Origin: Burkholderia sp. BCC1644
GTDB taxonomy: Bacteria > Pseudomonadota > Gammaproteobacteria > Burkholderiales > Burkholderiaceae
Length of the DNA: 64,000 nt
Assembly: GCF_902833225.1 (NCBI RefSeq)
Contig: NZ_CADFEI010000004.1
Location: forward strand, 1 to 64,000
Reading direction: 5' to 3'
Shown in pieces: positions 29,418 to 37,601 of this stretch. The notes beneath the pieces are model-generated. The model was not told the origin of the DNA. It made no database searches and saw only the letters and a list, made by a program, of their open reading frames with translations. Every line of letters starts with the position of its first letter. Within the stretch, counting starts at the first letter, position 1. A program made the position numbers and the translations under genes.

Positions 29418-29756
29418 TCAGGCGGGCAGCCAGTGCGGGATCACGACCCCTTGCCAGAGGAAGAACACCGCGAGCCCCGCGGCGATCGTCACGAGCGGGC
29501 GACGGGTGGCCGCCGACACGAGCACGGCGGCGAGCGCGCCGACGAGCTGCGGATTGCGCCAGGTCAGCTCGGCCGTGCCGCCGTGCGGGGAGACGGTCAT
29601 CGGCACGATGATCGCCGTCAGCACGGTGACGGGCACGAAGCCGAGCGCGGTCCGCACGAGCGGCGGGAAGGTCAGCCGTTCGCCGAACAGGAACAGCGTC
29701 GAGCGGATCGCGTACGTGATGACGGCCATCCCGAGGATCAGGAGCGCGTAGTTCAC
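29418..29756 (-). CDS. azlD: AzlD-type branched-chain amino acid exporter subunit
   Basis: A 112-residue membrane protein with about four hydrophobic helices, the small partner of AzlC in branched-chain amino acid export. It starts MNYALLILGMAVITYAIRST and continues with LGFVPVTVLTAIIVP. The start is GTG at 29756; its GTGA overlaps the stop codon of azlC, so the two are coupled. Confidence 0.9.
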   Translation of the reverse strand: MNYALLILGMAVITYAIRSTLFLFGERLTFPPLVRTALGFVPVTVLTAIIVPMTVSPHGGTAELTWRNPQLVGALAAVLVSAATRRPLVTIAAGLAVFFLWQGVVIPHWLPA

Positions 29757-30505
29757 GATGCGGCCTCCGTGCGCGAGCCGGCGCGCGTGCGTTCGTGCAG
29801 CAGCGTGAGCGCGACGCCGATCGCGACGCCCGCGGCGACCGCGCCGAGCAGCCCGAGCTTGTACGGCCAGCCCTGCCAGAAGTACGCGAGGGTGCCGGCC
29901 GTCGCGGCCGCCGCGAAATAGCGCAGCGTGCCGAGCTGCGGGACGACGATCGCGATGAAGGTGGCCGCCATCGCGAAATCGAGGCCGAGCGACTGCAGGC
30001 CCGGGAACGCCGCGCCGAAGCCGATACCCGCGAGCGTCCAGACCTGCCAGTTCAGGTACATCGCGAGCCCGGAGCCGAAGAAGTAGTGGGGGCCGATCGT
30101 ACCGGGCGCGAAGTGCCGGTAGTGCGCATAGGCGACCGCGAACACCTCGTCGGTCATCAGCGCGCCGAGCGTCGCGCGCCAGCGCAGCGGCAGGTGTGCG
30201 ACATAGGGCGCGAGCGTCGCGCTGTACAGCAGGTGGCGCAGGTTCACGATCAGCGTGGTCGCGAGCACGACGACGAAGCTCGCGCTGCCGGCGATCAGGC
30301 CGAGCGCGATGAACTGCGCGGAGCCCGCGAACACGGCGAGCGACATCAGCGCGCCATGCCATGCAGCGAGCGGGCCGCCGCCGACCAGCGTGCCGAAAAT
30401 CACGCCGAACGGTGCGGCGCCGATCATCATCGGAATCGTGTCGCGCGCGCCGTCGAGCCATTCGTTGAGCGGGCGGCGAGGGGGCGATGCGGGTGTCGGG
30501 TTCAA
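29753..30505 (-). CDS. azlC: AzlC-type branched-chain amino acid exporter subunit
   Basis: A 250-residue inner-membrane protein. DTIPMMIGAAPFGVIFGTL, SLAVFAGSAQFIALGLIAG and the loop NLRHLLYSATLAPY are AzlC hallmarks. With AzlD it forms an exporter (the E. coli counterpart YgaZH exports valine). It lies between an AraC regulator (88 bases upstream) and azlD (overlapping). Confidence 0.93.
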   Translation of the reverse strand: MNPTPASPPRRPLNEWLDGARDTIPMMIGAAPFGVIFGTLVGGGPLAAWHGALMSLAVFAGSAQFIALGLIAGSASFVVVLATTLIVNLRHLLYSATLAPYVAHLPLRWRATLGALMTDEVFAVAYAHYRHFAPGTIGPHYFFGSGLAMYLNWQVWTLAGIGFGAAFPGLQSLGLDFAMAATFIAIVVPQLGTLRYFAAAATAGTLAYFWQGWPYKLGLLGAVAAGVAIGVALTLLHERTRAGSRTEAAS

Positions 30506-30592
30506 AGGGTTTCCTCCATGGATGGGAGGATAGCGGGCCGGTGGCGGGGCGGCTTGTATGTTCTTGCGCTCGCAGAATCGGAGGCGGCCGCG

Positions 30593-31492
30593 TCAGCTCG
30601 CCTGCCAGCGTCCGGGCGGCACGCCGAACATCCGTTTGAAATGGCGCGTGAAGTGGCTCTGGTCGACGAAGCCGCTGGCCGCCGCGACGTCGGCGACGGG
30701 CACGCCCGCGCGCAGCGGCGCCAGCGCGCGCTGCAGCCGCAACTGGTTGCGCCACGCATGCGGCGGCATGCCGGTCGTGCGCGTGAACAGGCGCGCCGCG
30801 TGGAACGGCGACAGGCCGGCCGCCTGCGCGATGTCGTCGAGCGTCACCGCGCACATGAGATCGGCCGCGAGCCGCTCGCGCATCGCGTCGACGCGCGGTT
30901 CGTCCGCCGCGAGCGGTGCCGGTCGCGGCAGCGCGTCGGCATGGCGCACGATCAGCGTCGACAGCGCGTCGAGCATCGCCGTTTCGGCGGCGAGCGGATC
31001 GTAGATGCGCGGTGCGTCGATCACCGTATCGCTGGCCGGCTGCCCGTGCGCATTCGACGACAGGGCGCGCTCGCTGCCGGCTTCCATCATCCGGTGTGCA
31101 AGTGTGAGCCGTGCCGCGAGATCGGCATCGCGAATCACGTCGGGGGCAAACCACGGCGCATCCTGCGGGCGGCCGGCGATCGTGCTCGTGAGTTCACGGA
31201 TGAATTCGACCGGCATGTAGCTGACGCGATAGCACCAGCCTTCGTCGGCCGCGCGCGAGCCCGTATGCACTTCACCGGGATTGATCACGGGCACGGTGCC
31301 CGTTTCGGCGACATAGCCGTTGCCGCGATAGGTGAAGCGCTCCGCGCCTTCGAGAATCACGGGGATCGTGTACGCGTCGTGCCAGTGCGGCGCGAACGTG
31401 TGGTCGCGATAGGTCGCCGTGACGAGATCCGCCTCCGGCAGCAGCGGCGTGCGCCAGTAGCGTGCGGCGTCGGGAAGGCGGGAGGCGGACAT
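30593..31492 (-). CDS. AraC-family transcriptional regulator
   Basis: A 299-residue regulator. The N-terminal cupin-like sensor includes FAPHWHDAYTIPVILEGAER and VINPGEVHTG. The C-terminal pair of HTH motifs is LDDIAQAAGLSPFHAARLFT and VADVAAASGFVDQSHFTRHF, with the AraC signature FKRMFGVPPGRW. It is the first gene before azlC-azlD on the same strand, an arrangement common for this exporter, so it probably activates them in response to an amino acid. Confidence 0.9.
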   Translation of the reverse strand: MSASRLPDAARYWRTPLLPEADLVTATYRDHTFAPHWHDAYTIPVILEGAERFTYRGNGYVAETGTVPVINPGEVHTGSRAADEGWCYRVSYMPVEFIRELTSTIAGRPQDAPWFAPDVIRDADLAARLTLAHRMMEAGSERALSSNAHGQPASDTVIDAPRIYDPLAAETAMLDALSTLIVRHADALPRPAPLAADEPRVDAMRERLAADLMCAVTLDDIAQAAGLSPFHAARLFTRTTGMPPHAWRNQLRLQRALAPLRAGVPVADVAAASGFVDQSHFTRHFKRMFGVPPGRWQAS

Positions 31493-31554
31493 GATCGGGC
31501 GCGGGAGCGGTCGAACCGACAGTGTATCGCTCGCGCGCCCGGCCGGTGTGCGCG

Positions 31555-32040
31555 TTACTTGACCGGAATCGTCGTGCCGGCGGGCATCGGTACCGCGGTG
31601 ACCGCGTTCTTCGGGCTGCCGCTGACGATGCGGTCGCTGTAGGTCAGGTAGACGATCGTGTTGCGCTTCTTGTCGACCACGCGCACGACGTGCAGCGTCT
31701 TGAAGATGAACGACATGCGCTCGCTGAACACGTCGGTCTGCTGCTTGAGCGGTTCCTTGAAGCTGATCGGGCCGACCTGCCGGCAGGCGATCGACGCTTC
31801 GCTCGGATCCTCGGCGACGCCGAGCGTGCCCTTGATCCCGCCGGTGCGCGCGCGAGATACGTAGCAAGTCACGCCGTTCACGACCGGATCGTCATACGCT
31901 TCGACGACCACGCGATCGGAGCCCGTGACGCGGAAATGGGTGTTGACGCTGCCGACTTCCTCCGCGTGCGCGAGCGGTGCCGCGGCGAATGCGGAAAACA
32001 GGAGGGCGAACGGGGCGGAGCGGAGGAGGCGATGCTTCAT
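31555..32040 (-). CDS. creA: CreA family periplasmic protein
   Basis: A 161-residue secreted protein with a signal peptide cleaved after LAHA (residue 26). The mature part begins [20 protein letters not shown], followed by [20 protein letters not shown] and the [17 protein letters not shown] block typical of CreA. Two cysteines could form a disulfide. The biochemical role of CreA is not established. Confidence 0.9.
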   Translation of the reverse strand: MKHRLLRSAPFALLFSAFAAAPLAHAEEVGSVNTHFRVTGSDRVVVEAYDDPVVNGVTCYVSRARTGGIKGTLGVAEDPSEASIACRQVGPISFKEPLKQQTDVFSERMSFIFKTLHVVRVVDKKRNTIVYLTYSDRIVSGSPKNAVTAVPMPAGTTIPVK

Positions 32041-32134
32041 CGACGAAACCGGAGGCGAATGCGGGACAGAGACTCTAGCATGCGCGTGAGCGGGCGACGA
32101 AAGGCGGAACAGCGAGCGGGCGGCCGGAAAAACA

Positions 32135-32160
32135 AAAGGCCCGTCGATTGACGGGCCTTT
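32135..32160 (-). terminator. Terminator after the promoter-distal tRNA-Asn gene
   Basis: An 11-bp stem AAAGGCCCGTC/GACGGGCCTTT with a 4-base loop just beyond the tRNA 3' end. On the minus strand the arm is followed by TTTTGTTTTT. Confidence 0.88.
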
Positions 32161-32167
32161 CGCTGTC

Positions 32168-32243
32168 TGGCTCCCCGACCTGGGCTCGAACCAGGGACCT
32201 ACGGATTAACAGTCCGGCGCTCTACCGACTGAGCTATCGGGGA
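32168..32243 (-). tRNA. tRNA-Asn(GTT), copy 2
   Basis: On the minus strand the RNA reads TCCCCGATAGCTC at its 5' end, anticodon loop ACTGTTAATC (anticodon GTT), T-arm GGTTCGAGCC, and a 3' acceptor TCGGGGA, then G and encoded CCA. The acceptor pairs 7 of 7. Length 76 with CCA. Identical to the second copy 147 bases away. Confidence 0.97.
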
Positions 32244-32275
32244 ATAAATCGGTATATCTGCGTGTGTTCGTTCCA

Positions 32276-32306
32276 ACAAAAAACCCGTCCACTTTCAACG
32301 GGCTTT
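32276..32306 (-). terminator. Probable terminator between the two tRNA-Asn genes
   Basis: On the minus strand AAGCCCGT and ACGGGTT form an 8-bp stem with one G-U pair and a 9-base loop, followed by a run of six T. It lies downstream of the tRNA at 32315-32390, so the second tRNA either depends on read-through or has its own promoter (a TTGTTG-17-TATACC sequence is present on the minus strand). Confidence 0.6.
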
Positions 32307-32314
32307 TGTGTTTT

Positions 32315-32390
32315 TGGCTCCCCGACCTGGGCTCGAACCAGGGACCTACGGATTAACAGTCCGGCGCTCTACCGACTGAGCTATCGGGGA
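32315..32390 (-). tRNA. tRNA-Asn(GTT), copy 1
   Basis: Same 76-nt sequence as the downstream copy, with anticodon GTT and encoded CCA. It is first in transcription order, behind a near-consensus promoter at 32417-32445. Confidence 0.97.
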
Positions 32391-32416
32391 ACAAACAACA
32401 ACAGCAGAGAAACGAG

Positions 32417-32445
32417 ATTGTATGGAGTGATCGCTAGCCTGTCAA
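32417..32445 (-). promoter_or_regulatory. Promoter of the tRNA-Asn genes
   Basis: On the minus strand: -35 TTGACA (perfect, 32445-32440), 17-bp spacer, -10 TACAAT (32422-32417). The start is predicted about 20 bases before the first tRNA. Confidence 0.85.
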
Positions 32446-32492
32446 TACTTTTGGGCCGCGACGCACAAAAAATTTCTGCGGCCGCCGCGCGA

Positions 32493-32816
32493 TCAGCGCT
32501 CGAGCAGGTGCAGCTTTTCCTGCACGTCCTTCCACTCGTCCGCGTCGGCCGGTGCCGGCTTGGTCTTCGTGATCGACGGCCAGCCCTTTGCCAGCTCGGC
32601 ATTCAGCTCGGTGAACTGCTGCTGGTCGCCCGGAACGTCTTCTTCGGCATAGATCGCATTGGTCGGGCACTCGGCGACGCACACGGCGCAGTCGATGCAC
32701 TCGTCCGGATCGATGACGAGAAAGTTGGGACCTTCACGGAAGCAATCCACCGGGCACACATCCACGCAGTCCGTGTATTTGCACTTGATGCAGCCTTCGG
32801 TCACAACGTGAGTCAT
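32493..32816 (-). CDS. fdxA: 7Fe ferredoxin FdxA ([3Fe-4S][4Fe-4S])
   Basis: A 107-residue ferredoxin. The first cluster motif is [19 protein letters not shown] and the second [12 protein letters not shown], the pattern of the Azotobacter-type 7Fe ferredoxins. The C-terminal extension ([15 protein letters not shown]) is typical. It serves as a low-potential electron carrier. ATG 32816 gives MTHVVTEGC; the open frame upstream is A+T-richer non-coding DNA. Divergent from pncB. Confidence 0.95.
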   Translation of the reverse strand: MTHVVTEGCIKCKYTDCVDVCPVDCFREGPNFLVIDPDECIDCAVCVAECPTNAIYAEEDVPGDQQQFTELNAELAKGWPSITKTKPAPADADEWKDVQEKLHLLER

Positions 32817-33105
32817 TAAAACGCTCCTGCTTGGCGGTATATATGGGGTGGCGTTTGCGCCAAAAGCGGCATTGTAACTGAAGCGCAAAACCCGCATGGC
32901 GTGGTCGGCTATCCGGCTTATATCGTTTCGTGATTAGTTTATGGGGTGCGCGGGACGGGACCCTGCGCATGGCGCGCCGGCGCGACGGGAGCAGGGCGGC
33001 AGGCGGTTTCACGATGGTCGGGCCCGCATTCGGGTAACATGGCCGACAGACCGGGCGGCGCGCGGTGCGCCGGGGCCTTGTCACGATATTGGCGGTGCCG
33101 CAATC

Positions 33106-34305
33106 ATGATCATCACTTCGCTGCTCGACACGGATCTCTACAAGTTCACGATGATGCAGGTCGTCCTGCATCACTTCCCCGCCGCAAGCGTCGAATACCG
33201 TTTCCGGTGCCGCACGGCGGGCGTCGATCTCGTGCCGTACATCGACGAGATCCGCGACGAGGTGCGCGGCCTGTGCGCGCTGCGCTTTTCGGACGTCGAA
33301 CTCGACTACCTGCGGCGGATGCGCTTCATCAAGAGCGATTTCGTCGACTTCCTCGCGCTGTTCCACCTGAACGAGAAATACATCTCGATCACGCCGTCGC
33401 CGAGGGGCAATGGCGAGATCGACATCGTGATCGAGGGGCCGTGGCTGCACACGATCCTGTTCGAGATCCCGGTGCTCGCGATCGTCAATGAAGTCTATTT
33501 CCGCAACACGCAGCGCGAGCCCGACTATCGCGAGGGCCGCGAGCGGCTGCGCGAGAAGATCAAGCTGCTCGGCGCGAAGCCCGAGTTCGCCGACTGCAAG
33601 ATCGCCGACTACGGCACGCGCCGGCGCTTCTCGAAGGTCTGGCACGAGGAAGTCGCGCTCACGCTGCGCGACGGGCTCGGCCCGCAGTTCGCGGGCACGA
33701 GCAACGTGCTGTACGCGATGAAGCACGACATCACGCCGCTTGGCACGATGGCGCACGAGTACCTGCAGGCGTGCCAGGCGCTCGGCCCGCGGCTGCGCGA
33801 TTCGCAGATCTACGGGTTCGAGATGTGGGCGAAGGAATATCGCGGCGACCTCGGGATCGCGCTGTCGGACGTCTACGGGATGGATGCGTTCCTGAACGAC
33901 TTCGACATGTACTTCTGCAAGCTGTTCGACGGTGCGCGCCACGATTCGGGCGATCCGTTCGAATGGGGCGAGCGGATGCTGCGCCACTACGAGGCGAACC
34001 GCTGCGACCCGCGCACCAAGGTGCTCGTGTTCTCGGACGCGCTCGACATCCCGAAGGTCATGCAGTTGTACGAACGGTTCCGCGGCCGCTGCAAGCTTGC
34101 GTTCGGCGTCGGCACGAACCTCACCAACGATCTCGGCTACGTGCCGCTGCAGATCGTGATCAAGATGGTCCGCTGCAACGGCCAGCCGGTCGCGAAGCTG
34201 TCGGATTCGCCGGGCAAGAGCATGTGCGACGACAAGGCGTATCTCGCGTACCTGCGCCAGGTGTTCGGCATCGCGCAGCCGGTCGAGGAAAGCGCGTCGA
34301 AGTGA
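33106..34305 (+). CDS. pncB: Nicotinate phosphoribosyltransferase
   Basis: A 399-residue enzyme joining nicotinate and PRPP with ATP to form nicotinate mononucleotide in NAD salvage. Blocks: [20 protein letters not shown] at the N-terminus, [36 protein letters not shown] with the catalytic phosphohistidine region, [15 protein letters not shown], and [13 protein letters not shown]. The ATG at 33106 is preferred over longer non-conserved starts. Confidence 0.97.
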   Translation: MIITSLLDTDLYKFTMMQVVLHHFPAASVEYRFRCRTAGVDLVPYIDEIRDEVRGLCALRFSDVELDYLRRMRFIKSDFVDFLALFHLNEKYISITPSPRGNGEIDIVIEGPWLHTILFEIPVLAIVNEVYFRNTQREPDYREGRERLREKIKLLGAKPEFADCKIADYGTRRRFSKVWHEEVALTLRDGLGPQFAGTSNVLYAMKHDITPLGTMAHEYLQACQALGPRLRDSQIYGFEMWAKEYRGDLGIALSDVYGMDAFLNDFDMYFCKLFDGARHDSGDPFEWGERMLRHYEANRCDPRTKVLVFSDALDIPKVMQLYERFRGRCKLAFGVGTNLTNDLGYVPLQIVIKMVRCNGQPVAKLSDSPGKSMCDDKAYLAYLRQVFGIAQPVEESASK

Positions 34306-34393
34306 GCGCCGGCCGTTCGGCCGAAGGTGCGTGGCGGCAGGGGCGGCCGGTATAATCCGACGGTATTGCACGCCAACGTCACGAGGACCGTTC

Positions 34394-35056
34394 ATGGACA
34401 CTTCCGCTGCCCGTCGCCAGATCCTCGCGCGCATCCGCGCGGCGCAGGGGCGCCCGGCCGAACCCGAGGCAGCGGAGCGCGACGGCGTCGCCGACTATCT
34501 CGCGCAGCATCCGCAGGGCCCGCGCCCGCCGGTGCCGGCCGACCTCGTCGCCGCGTTCGTCGACGAGGCCGCGCGCCTGTCGACCACGGTCGACGAAGTC
34601 GCGACGCTGGCCGACGCGCCTGCCGCCGCCGCCCGCTATCTTTCCGCTCATGGCCTGCCGGCGCAGGCCGTCGCGTGGCGCACGCTGGCCGATCTCGACT
34701 GGGCCGGCGCCGGCCTGTCGGTCGAGTGCCGCAAGCCGCGCGACGGCGATCTCGTCGGCCTCACCGGCTGCTTCTGCGCGACCGCCGAAACGGGGTCGCT
34801 GGTGCTGCTGTCGGGCCCGGACACCTATGCTTCGGCCGGCCTGCTGCCGGAAACGCACATTGCGATCGTACCGGCTTCGCGGATCGTCGCCGGGCATGAA
34901 GACGCGTTCGCGCTGATCCGTGCGGAGCGCGGCGAATTGCCGCGTGCGGTCAATTTCGTGTCGGGCCCGTCGCGCACGGGCGACATCGAGCAGACCATCG
35001 TACTGGGCGCGCACGGCCCGTACCGCGTGCACGCGATCGTCGTACGCGGCGCATGA
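34394..35056 (+). CDS. LutC/YkgG family protein (LUD domain)
   Basis: A 220-residue LUD-domain protein. The visible family blocks are VGLTGCFCATAETGSLVLLS, ASAGLLPETHIAIVPASRIV and VNFVSGPSRTGDIEQTIVLG ending near GPYRVHAIVV. In other species LutC works with LutA and LutB to oxidise lactate, but neither gene is here, so this is an orphan. It follows pncB by 88 bases and precedes the antiporter gene by 43. Confidence 0.88.
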   Translation: MDTSAARRQILARIRAAQGRPAEPEAAERDGVADYLAQHPQGPRPPVPADLVAAFVDEAARLSTTVDEVATLADAPAAAARYLSAHGLPAQAVAWRTLADLDWAGAGLSVECRKPRDGDLVGLTGCFCATAETGSLVLLSGPDTYASAGLLPETHIAIVPASRIVAGHEDAFALIRAERGELPRAVNFVSGPSRTGDIEQTIVLGAHGPYRVHAIVVRGA

Positions 35057-35099
35057 CGCGCCCGCTGCATCCACTACCACTCGAACAAGGAAGTTCTGC

Positions 35100-36530
35100 A
35101 TGAAACGACATGCCGCCTGGGCGGGCATGGCGTCGGGAATCGCGCTTGGCGCGGCTCCCGCGCTCGCATCGGCCGCCACGCTCGACGGTGCCACGCTGTC
35201 CGCACTCTGGGGTATCCCGTTCGCCGGTATCCTGCTGTCGATCGCGCTGTTCCCGCTCGTCGCGCCCGTGTTCTGGCATCACCACTTCGGCAAGATCGCG
35301 GCCGGCTGGGCGGTCATGTTCCTGATTCCGTTCGCGTTCGCGTTCGGCGCGGGCACCGCGTTCGGCACGCTCGTGCATGCGCTGCTCGAGGAATACATCC
35401 CGTTCATCGTGCTGCTCACCGCGCTCTATACGGTCGCGGGCGGCATCTGCGTGAACGGCAACCTGCACGGCTCGCCGAAGCTGAACACCGCGATCCTCGC
35501 GCTCGGCACGCTGCTCGCGAGCGTGATGGGCACGACCGGCGCCGCGATGCTGCTGATCCGGCCGCTCTTGCGCGCGAACGACAACCGCAAGCATGTCGTG
35601 CACGTCGTGATCTTCTTCATCTTCCTCGTCGCGAACGCGGGCGGCTCGCTGTCGCCGCTCGGTGATCCGCCGCTGTTCCTCGGCTTCCTGAACGGCGTGA
35701 GCTTCTTCTGGACCACCACGCATCTCGCGCTGCCGATGCTGTTCATCTGCGTCGTGTTGCTGGCGTTGTTCTTCGTGCTCGATACGTACTTCTACCGGAA
35801 GGGAGGCGAGGAGCGGCCGGCCGCGCTCGACCCGACACCCGACGGCGCGGCGCTGTCCATCGACGGCAAGATCAATTTCGTGCTGCTCGCAGCCGTGATC
35901 GGCCTCGTGCTGATGAGCGGCGTGTGGAAGCCGGGCATCACGTTCGACGTGTGGGGCACGCACGTGGCACTGCAGAATCTCGTGCGCGACGTCGCGCTCG
36001 TGGGCGTGACGCTCGCGTCGCTCGCGCTGACGCCGCGTTCCGCGCGTGAGGGCAATGCATTCAACTGGGCGCCGATCGAGGAAGTCGCGAAACTGTTCGC
36101 GGGGATCTTCGTGACGATCGCGCCGGTGATCGTGATCCTGCGCGCGGGCGCGGACGGTGCGTTCGCGCAGATCGTCCATCTCGTCACGGGGCCGGACGGC
36201 AAGCCGATCGACGCGATGTACTTCTGGGCGACGGGCATCCTGTCGTCGTTCCTCGACAACGCGCCGACCTATCTGGTGTTCTTCAACCTCGCGGGCGGCG
36301 ACGCGCAGGCGCTGATGACGACGGGGGCATCGACGCTCGCCGCGATTTCCGCGGGCGCGGTGTTCATGGGCGCGAACAGCTATATCGGCAACGCGCCGAA
36401 CTTCATGGTGAAGGCGATCGCGGAGTCGCGCGGCGTGAAGATGCCGAGCTTCTTCGCGTACCTCGGCTGGGCACTCGTGATATTGGTCCCTGTGTTCCTG
36501 CTGACGTCGCTGATCTTCTTCCCGGCGTAA
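35100..36530 (+). CDS. NhaD-type sodium/proton antiporter
   Basis: A 476-residue membrane protein of the ion transporter superfamily, with about 11-12 hydrophobic segments and an N-terminal signal-like helix. Landmarks: GGICVNGNLHGSPKLNTAIL, MGTTGAAMLLIRPLLRANDN, VANAGGSLSPLGDPPLFLGF and GILSSFLDNAPTYLVFFN, all typical of NhaD/citrate-transporter-like antiporters. Likely exchanges Na+ (or Li+) for H+; ion specificity is not readable from sequence. AAGGAAG precedes the ATG at 35100. Confidence 0.88.
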   Translation: MKRHAAWAGMASGIALGAAPALASAATLDGATLSALWGIPFAGILLSIALFPLVAPVFWHHHFGKIAAGWAVMFLIPFAFAFGAGTAFGTLVHALLEEYIPFIVLLTALYTVAGGICVNGNLHGSPKLNTAILALGTLLASVMGTTGAAMLLIRPLLRANDNRKHVVHVVIFFIFLVANAGGSLSPLGDPPLFLGFLNGVSFFWTTTHLALPMLFICVVLLALFFVLDTYFYRKGGEERPAALDPTPDGAALSIDGKINFVLLAAVIGLVLMSGVWKPGITFDVWGTHVALQNLVRDVALVGVTLASLALTPRSAREGNAFNWAPIEEVAKLFAGIFVTIAPVIVILRAGADGAFAQIVHLVTGPDGKPIDAMYFWATGILSSFLDNAPTYLVFFNLAGGDAQALMTTGASTLAAISAGAVFMGANSYIGNAPNFMVKAIAESRGVKMPSFFAYLGWALVILVPVFLLTSLIFFPA

Positions 36531-36611
36531 CCGGGCAACTTTCAACCCAGCGCGGGCGATCCCGGCGGCGCGGCGCGCACCGCGATTGGCTCGCGGCATA
36601 CGGAGATGGCG

Positions 36612-37601
36612 ATGCAGAAGATCCTGGTCGCGCGTCCGATCTTTCCGGACGTGATCGAACGGCTCGAGCAGTATTTCGAAGTCGACTGGAACAACGGCGA
36701 CGCGCTCGCGCCCGATGCGCTCGCCGCGCGTCTCGCCGACAAGGACGGTGCGCTGACGGCTGGCGACCCGGTCGGCGCGGCGGCGCTTGCGGCGGCCCCG
36801 CGCTTGCGCGTCGTGGCGAACATGGCGGTCGGCTACAACAACTTCGACATGGCCGCGTTCAACGCGGCGAACGTGCTCGGCACCAACACGCCCGACGTGC
36901 TGAACGAGTCGACCGCCGATTTCGGCTGGGCGCTGATGATGGCCGCCGCGCGCCGGATCGCCGAATCCGAGCACTGGCTGCGTGCCGGTCACTGGCAGAA
37001 GTGGGCGTACGACGGTTTCCTCGGCTCCGACATCTACGGCTCGACGCTTGGCGTCATCGGGATGGGCCGCATCGGCCAGGCGCTCGCGCGCCGCGCACGC
37101 GGCTTCGGGATGCAGGTGATCTATCACAACCGTTCGCGGGTCGCGCCCGAGATCGAGGCGGAGCTGAGTGCCGAGTACGTGTCGAAGGATGCACTGCTCG
37201 CGCGTGCCGATCACGTCGTGCTCGTGCTGCCGTACACGAAGGAGAACCATCACACGATCGGCGCGGCCGAACTCGCGAAGATGAAATCCACCGCGACGCT
37301 GACCAACATCGCGCGCGGCGGGATCGTCGACGACGCGGCGCTGGCCGCCGCGCTGCGCGACGGGACGATCGCCGCGGCCGGCCTCGACGTGTACGAGGGC
37401 GAGCCGGCCGTGCATCCGGCGCTGCTCGAGGTGCCGAACGTCGTGCTGACGCCGCATATCGCGAGCGCGACCGAAAAGACGCGCCGCGCGATGGCGAACC
37501 TTGCCGCCGACAACCTGATCGCCGCACTGGGCGAGGGGCCGCGCGCCGGGCAGCCGCCGAATCCGATCAACTCTGACGTGATCGGGAAGCCGCGCGCATG
37601 A
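36612..37601 (+). CDS. 2-hydroxyacid dehydrogenase (glyoxylate/hydroxypyruvate reductase type)
   Basis: A 329-residue NAD(P)H-dependent D-2-hydroxyacid dehydrogenase. The nucleotide motif is LGVIGMGRIGQALARRARGF. Catalytic Arg, Glu and His lie in NIARGGIVDD, GLDVYEGEP and TPHIASAT. Resembles GhrB or glyoxylate reductase; the exact substrate is uncertain. The ATG at 36612 is chosen because GGAG (36602-36605) is six bases before it but directly abuts the earlier ATG at 36606. Its TGA overlaps the ATG of rmuC. Confidence 0.92.
   Translation: MQKILVARPIFPDVIERLEQYFEVDWNNGDALAPDALAARLADKDGALTAGDPVGAAALAAAPRLRVVANMAVGYNNFDMAAFNAANVLGTNTPDVLNESTADFGWALMMAAARRIAESEHWLRAGHWQKWAYDGFLGSDIYGSTLGVIGMGRIGQALARRARGFGMQVIYHNRSRVAPEIEAELSAEYVSKDALLARADHVVLVLPYTKENHHTIGAAELAKMKSTATLTNIARGGIVDDAALAAALRDGTIAAAGLDVYEGEPAVHPALLEVPNVVLTPHIASATEKTRRAMANLAADNLIAALGEGPRAGQPPNPINSDVIGKPRA

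Noticed and set aside
32148..32819. Open frame containing the repeated peptide [19 protein letters not shown]
   Set aside because: The repeat is the translation of the antisense strand of the two tRNA-Asn genes, a well-known artefact in protein databases.
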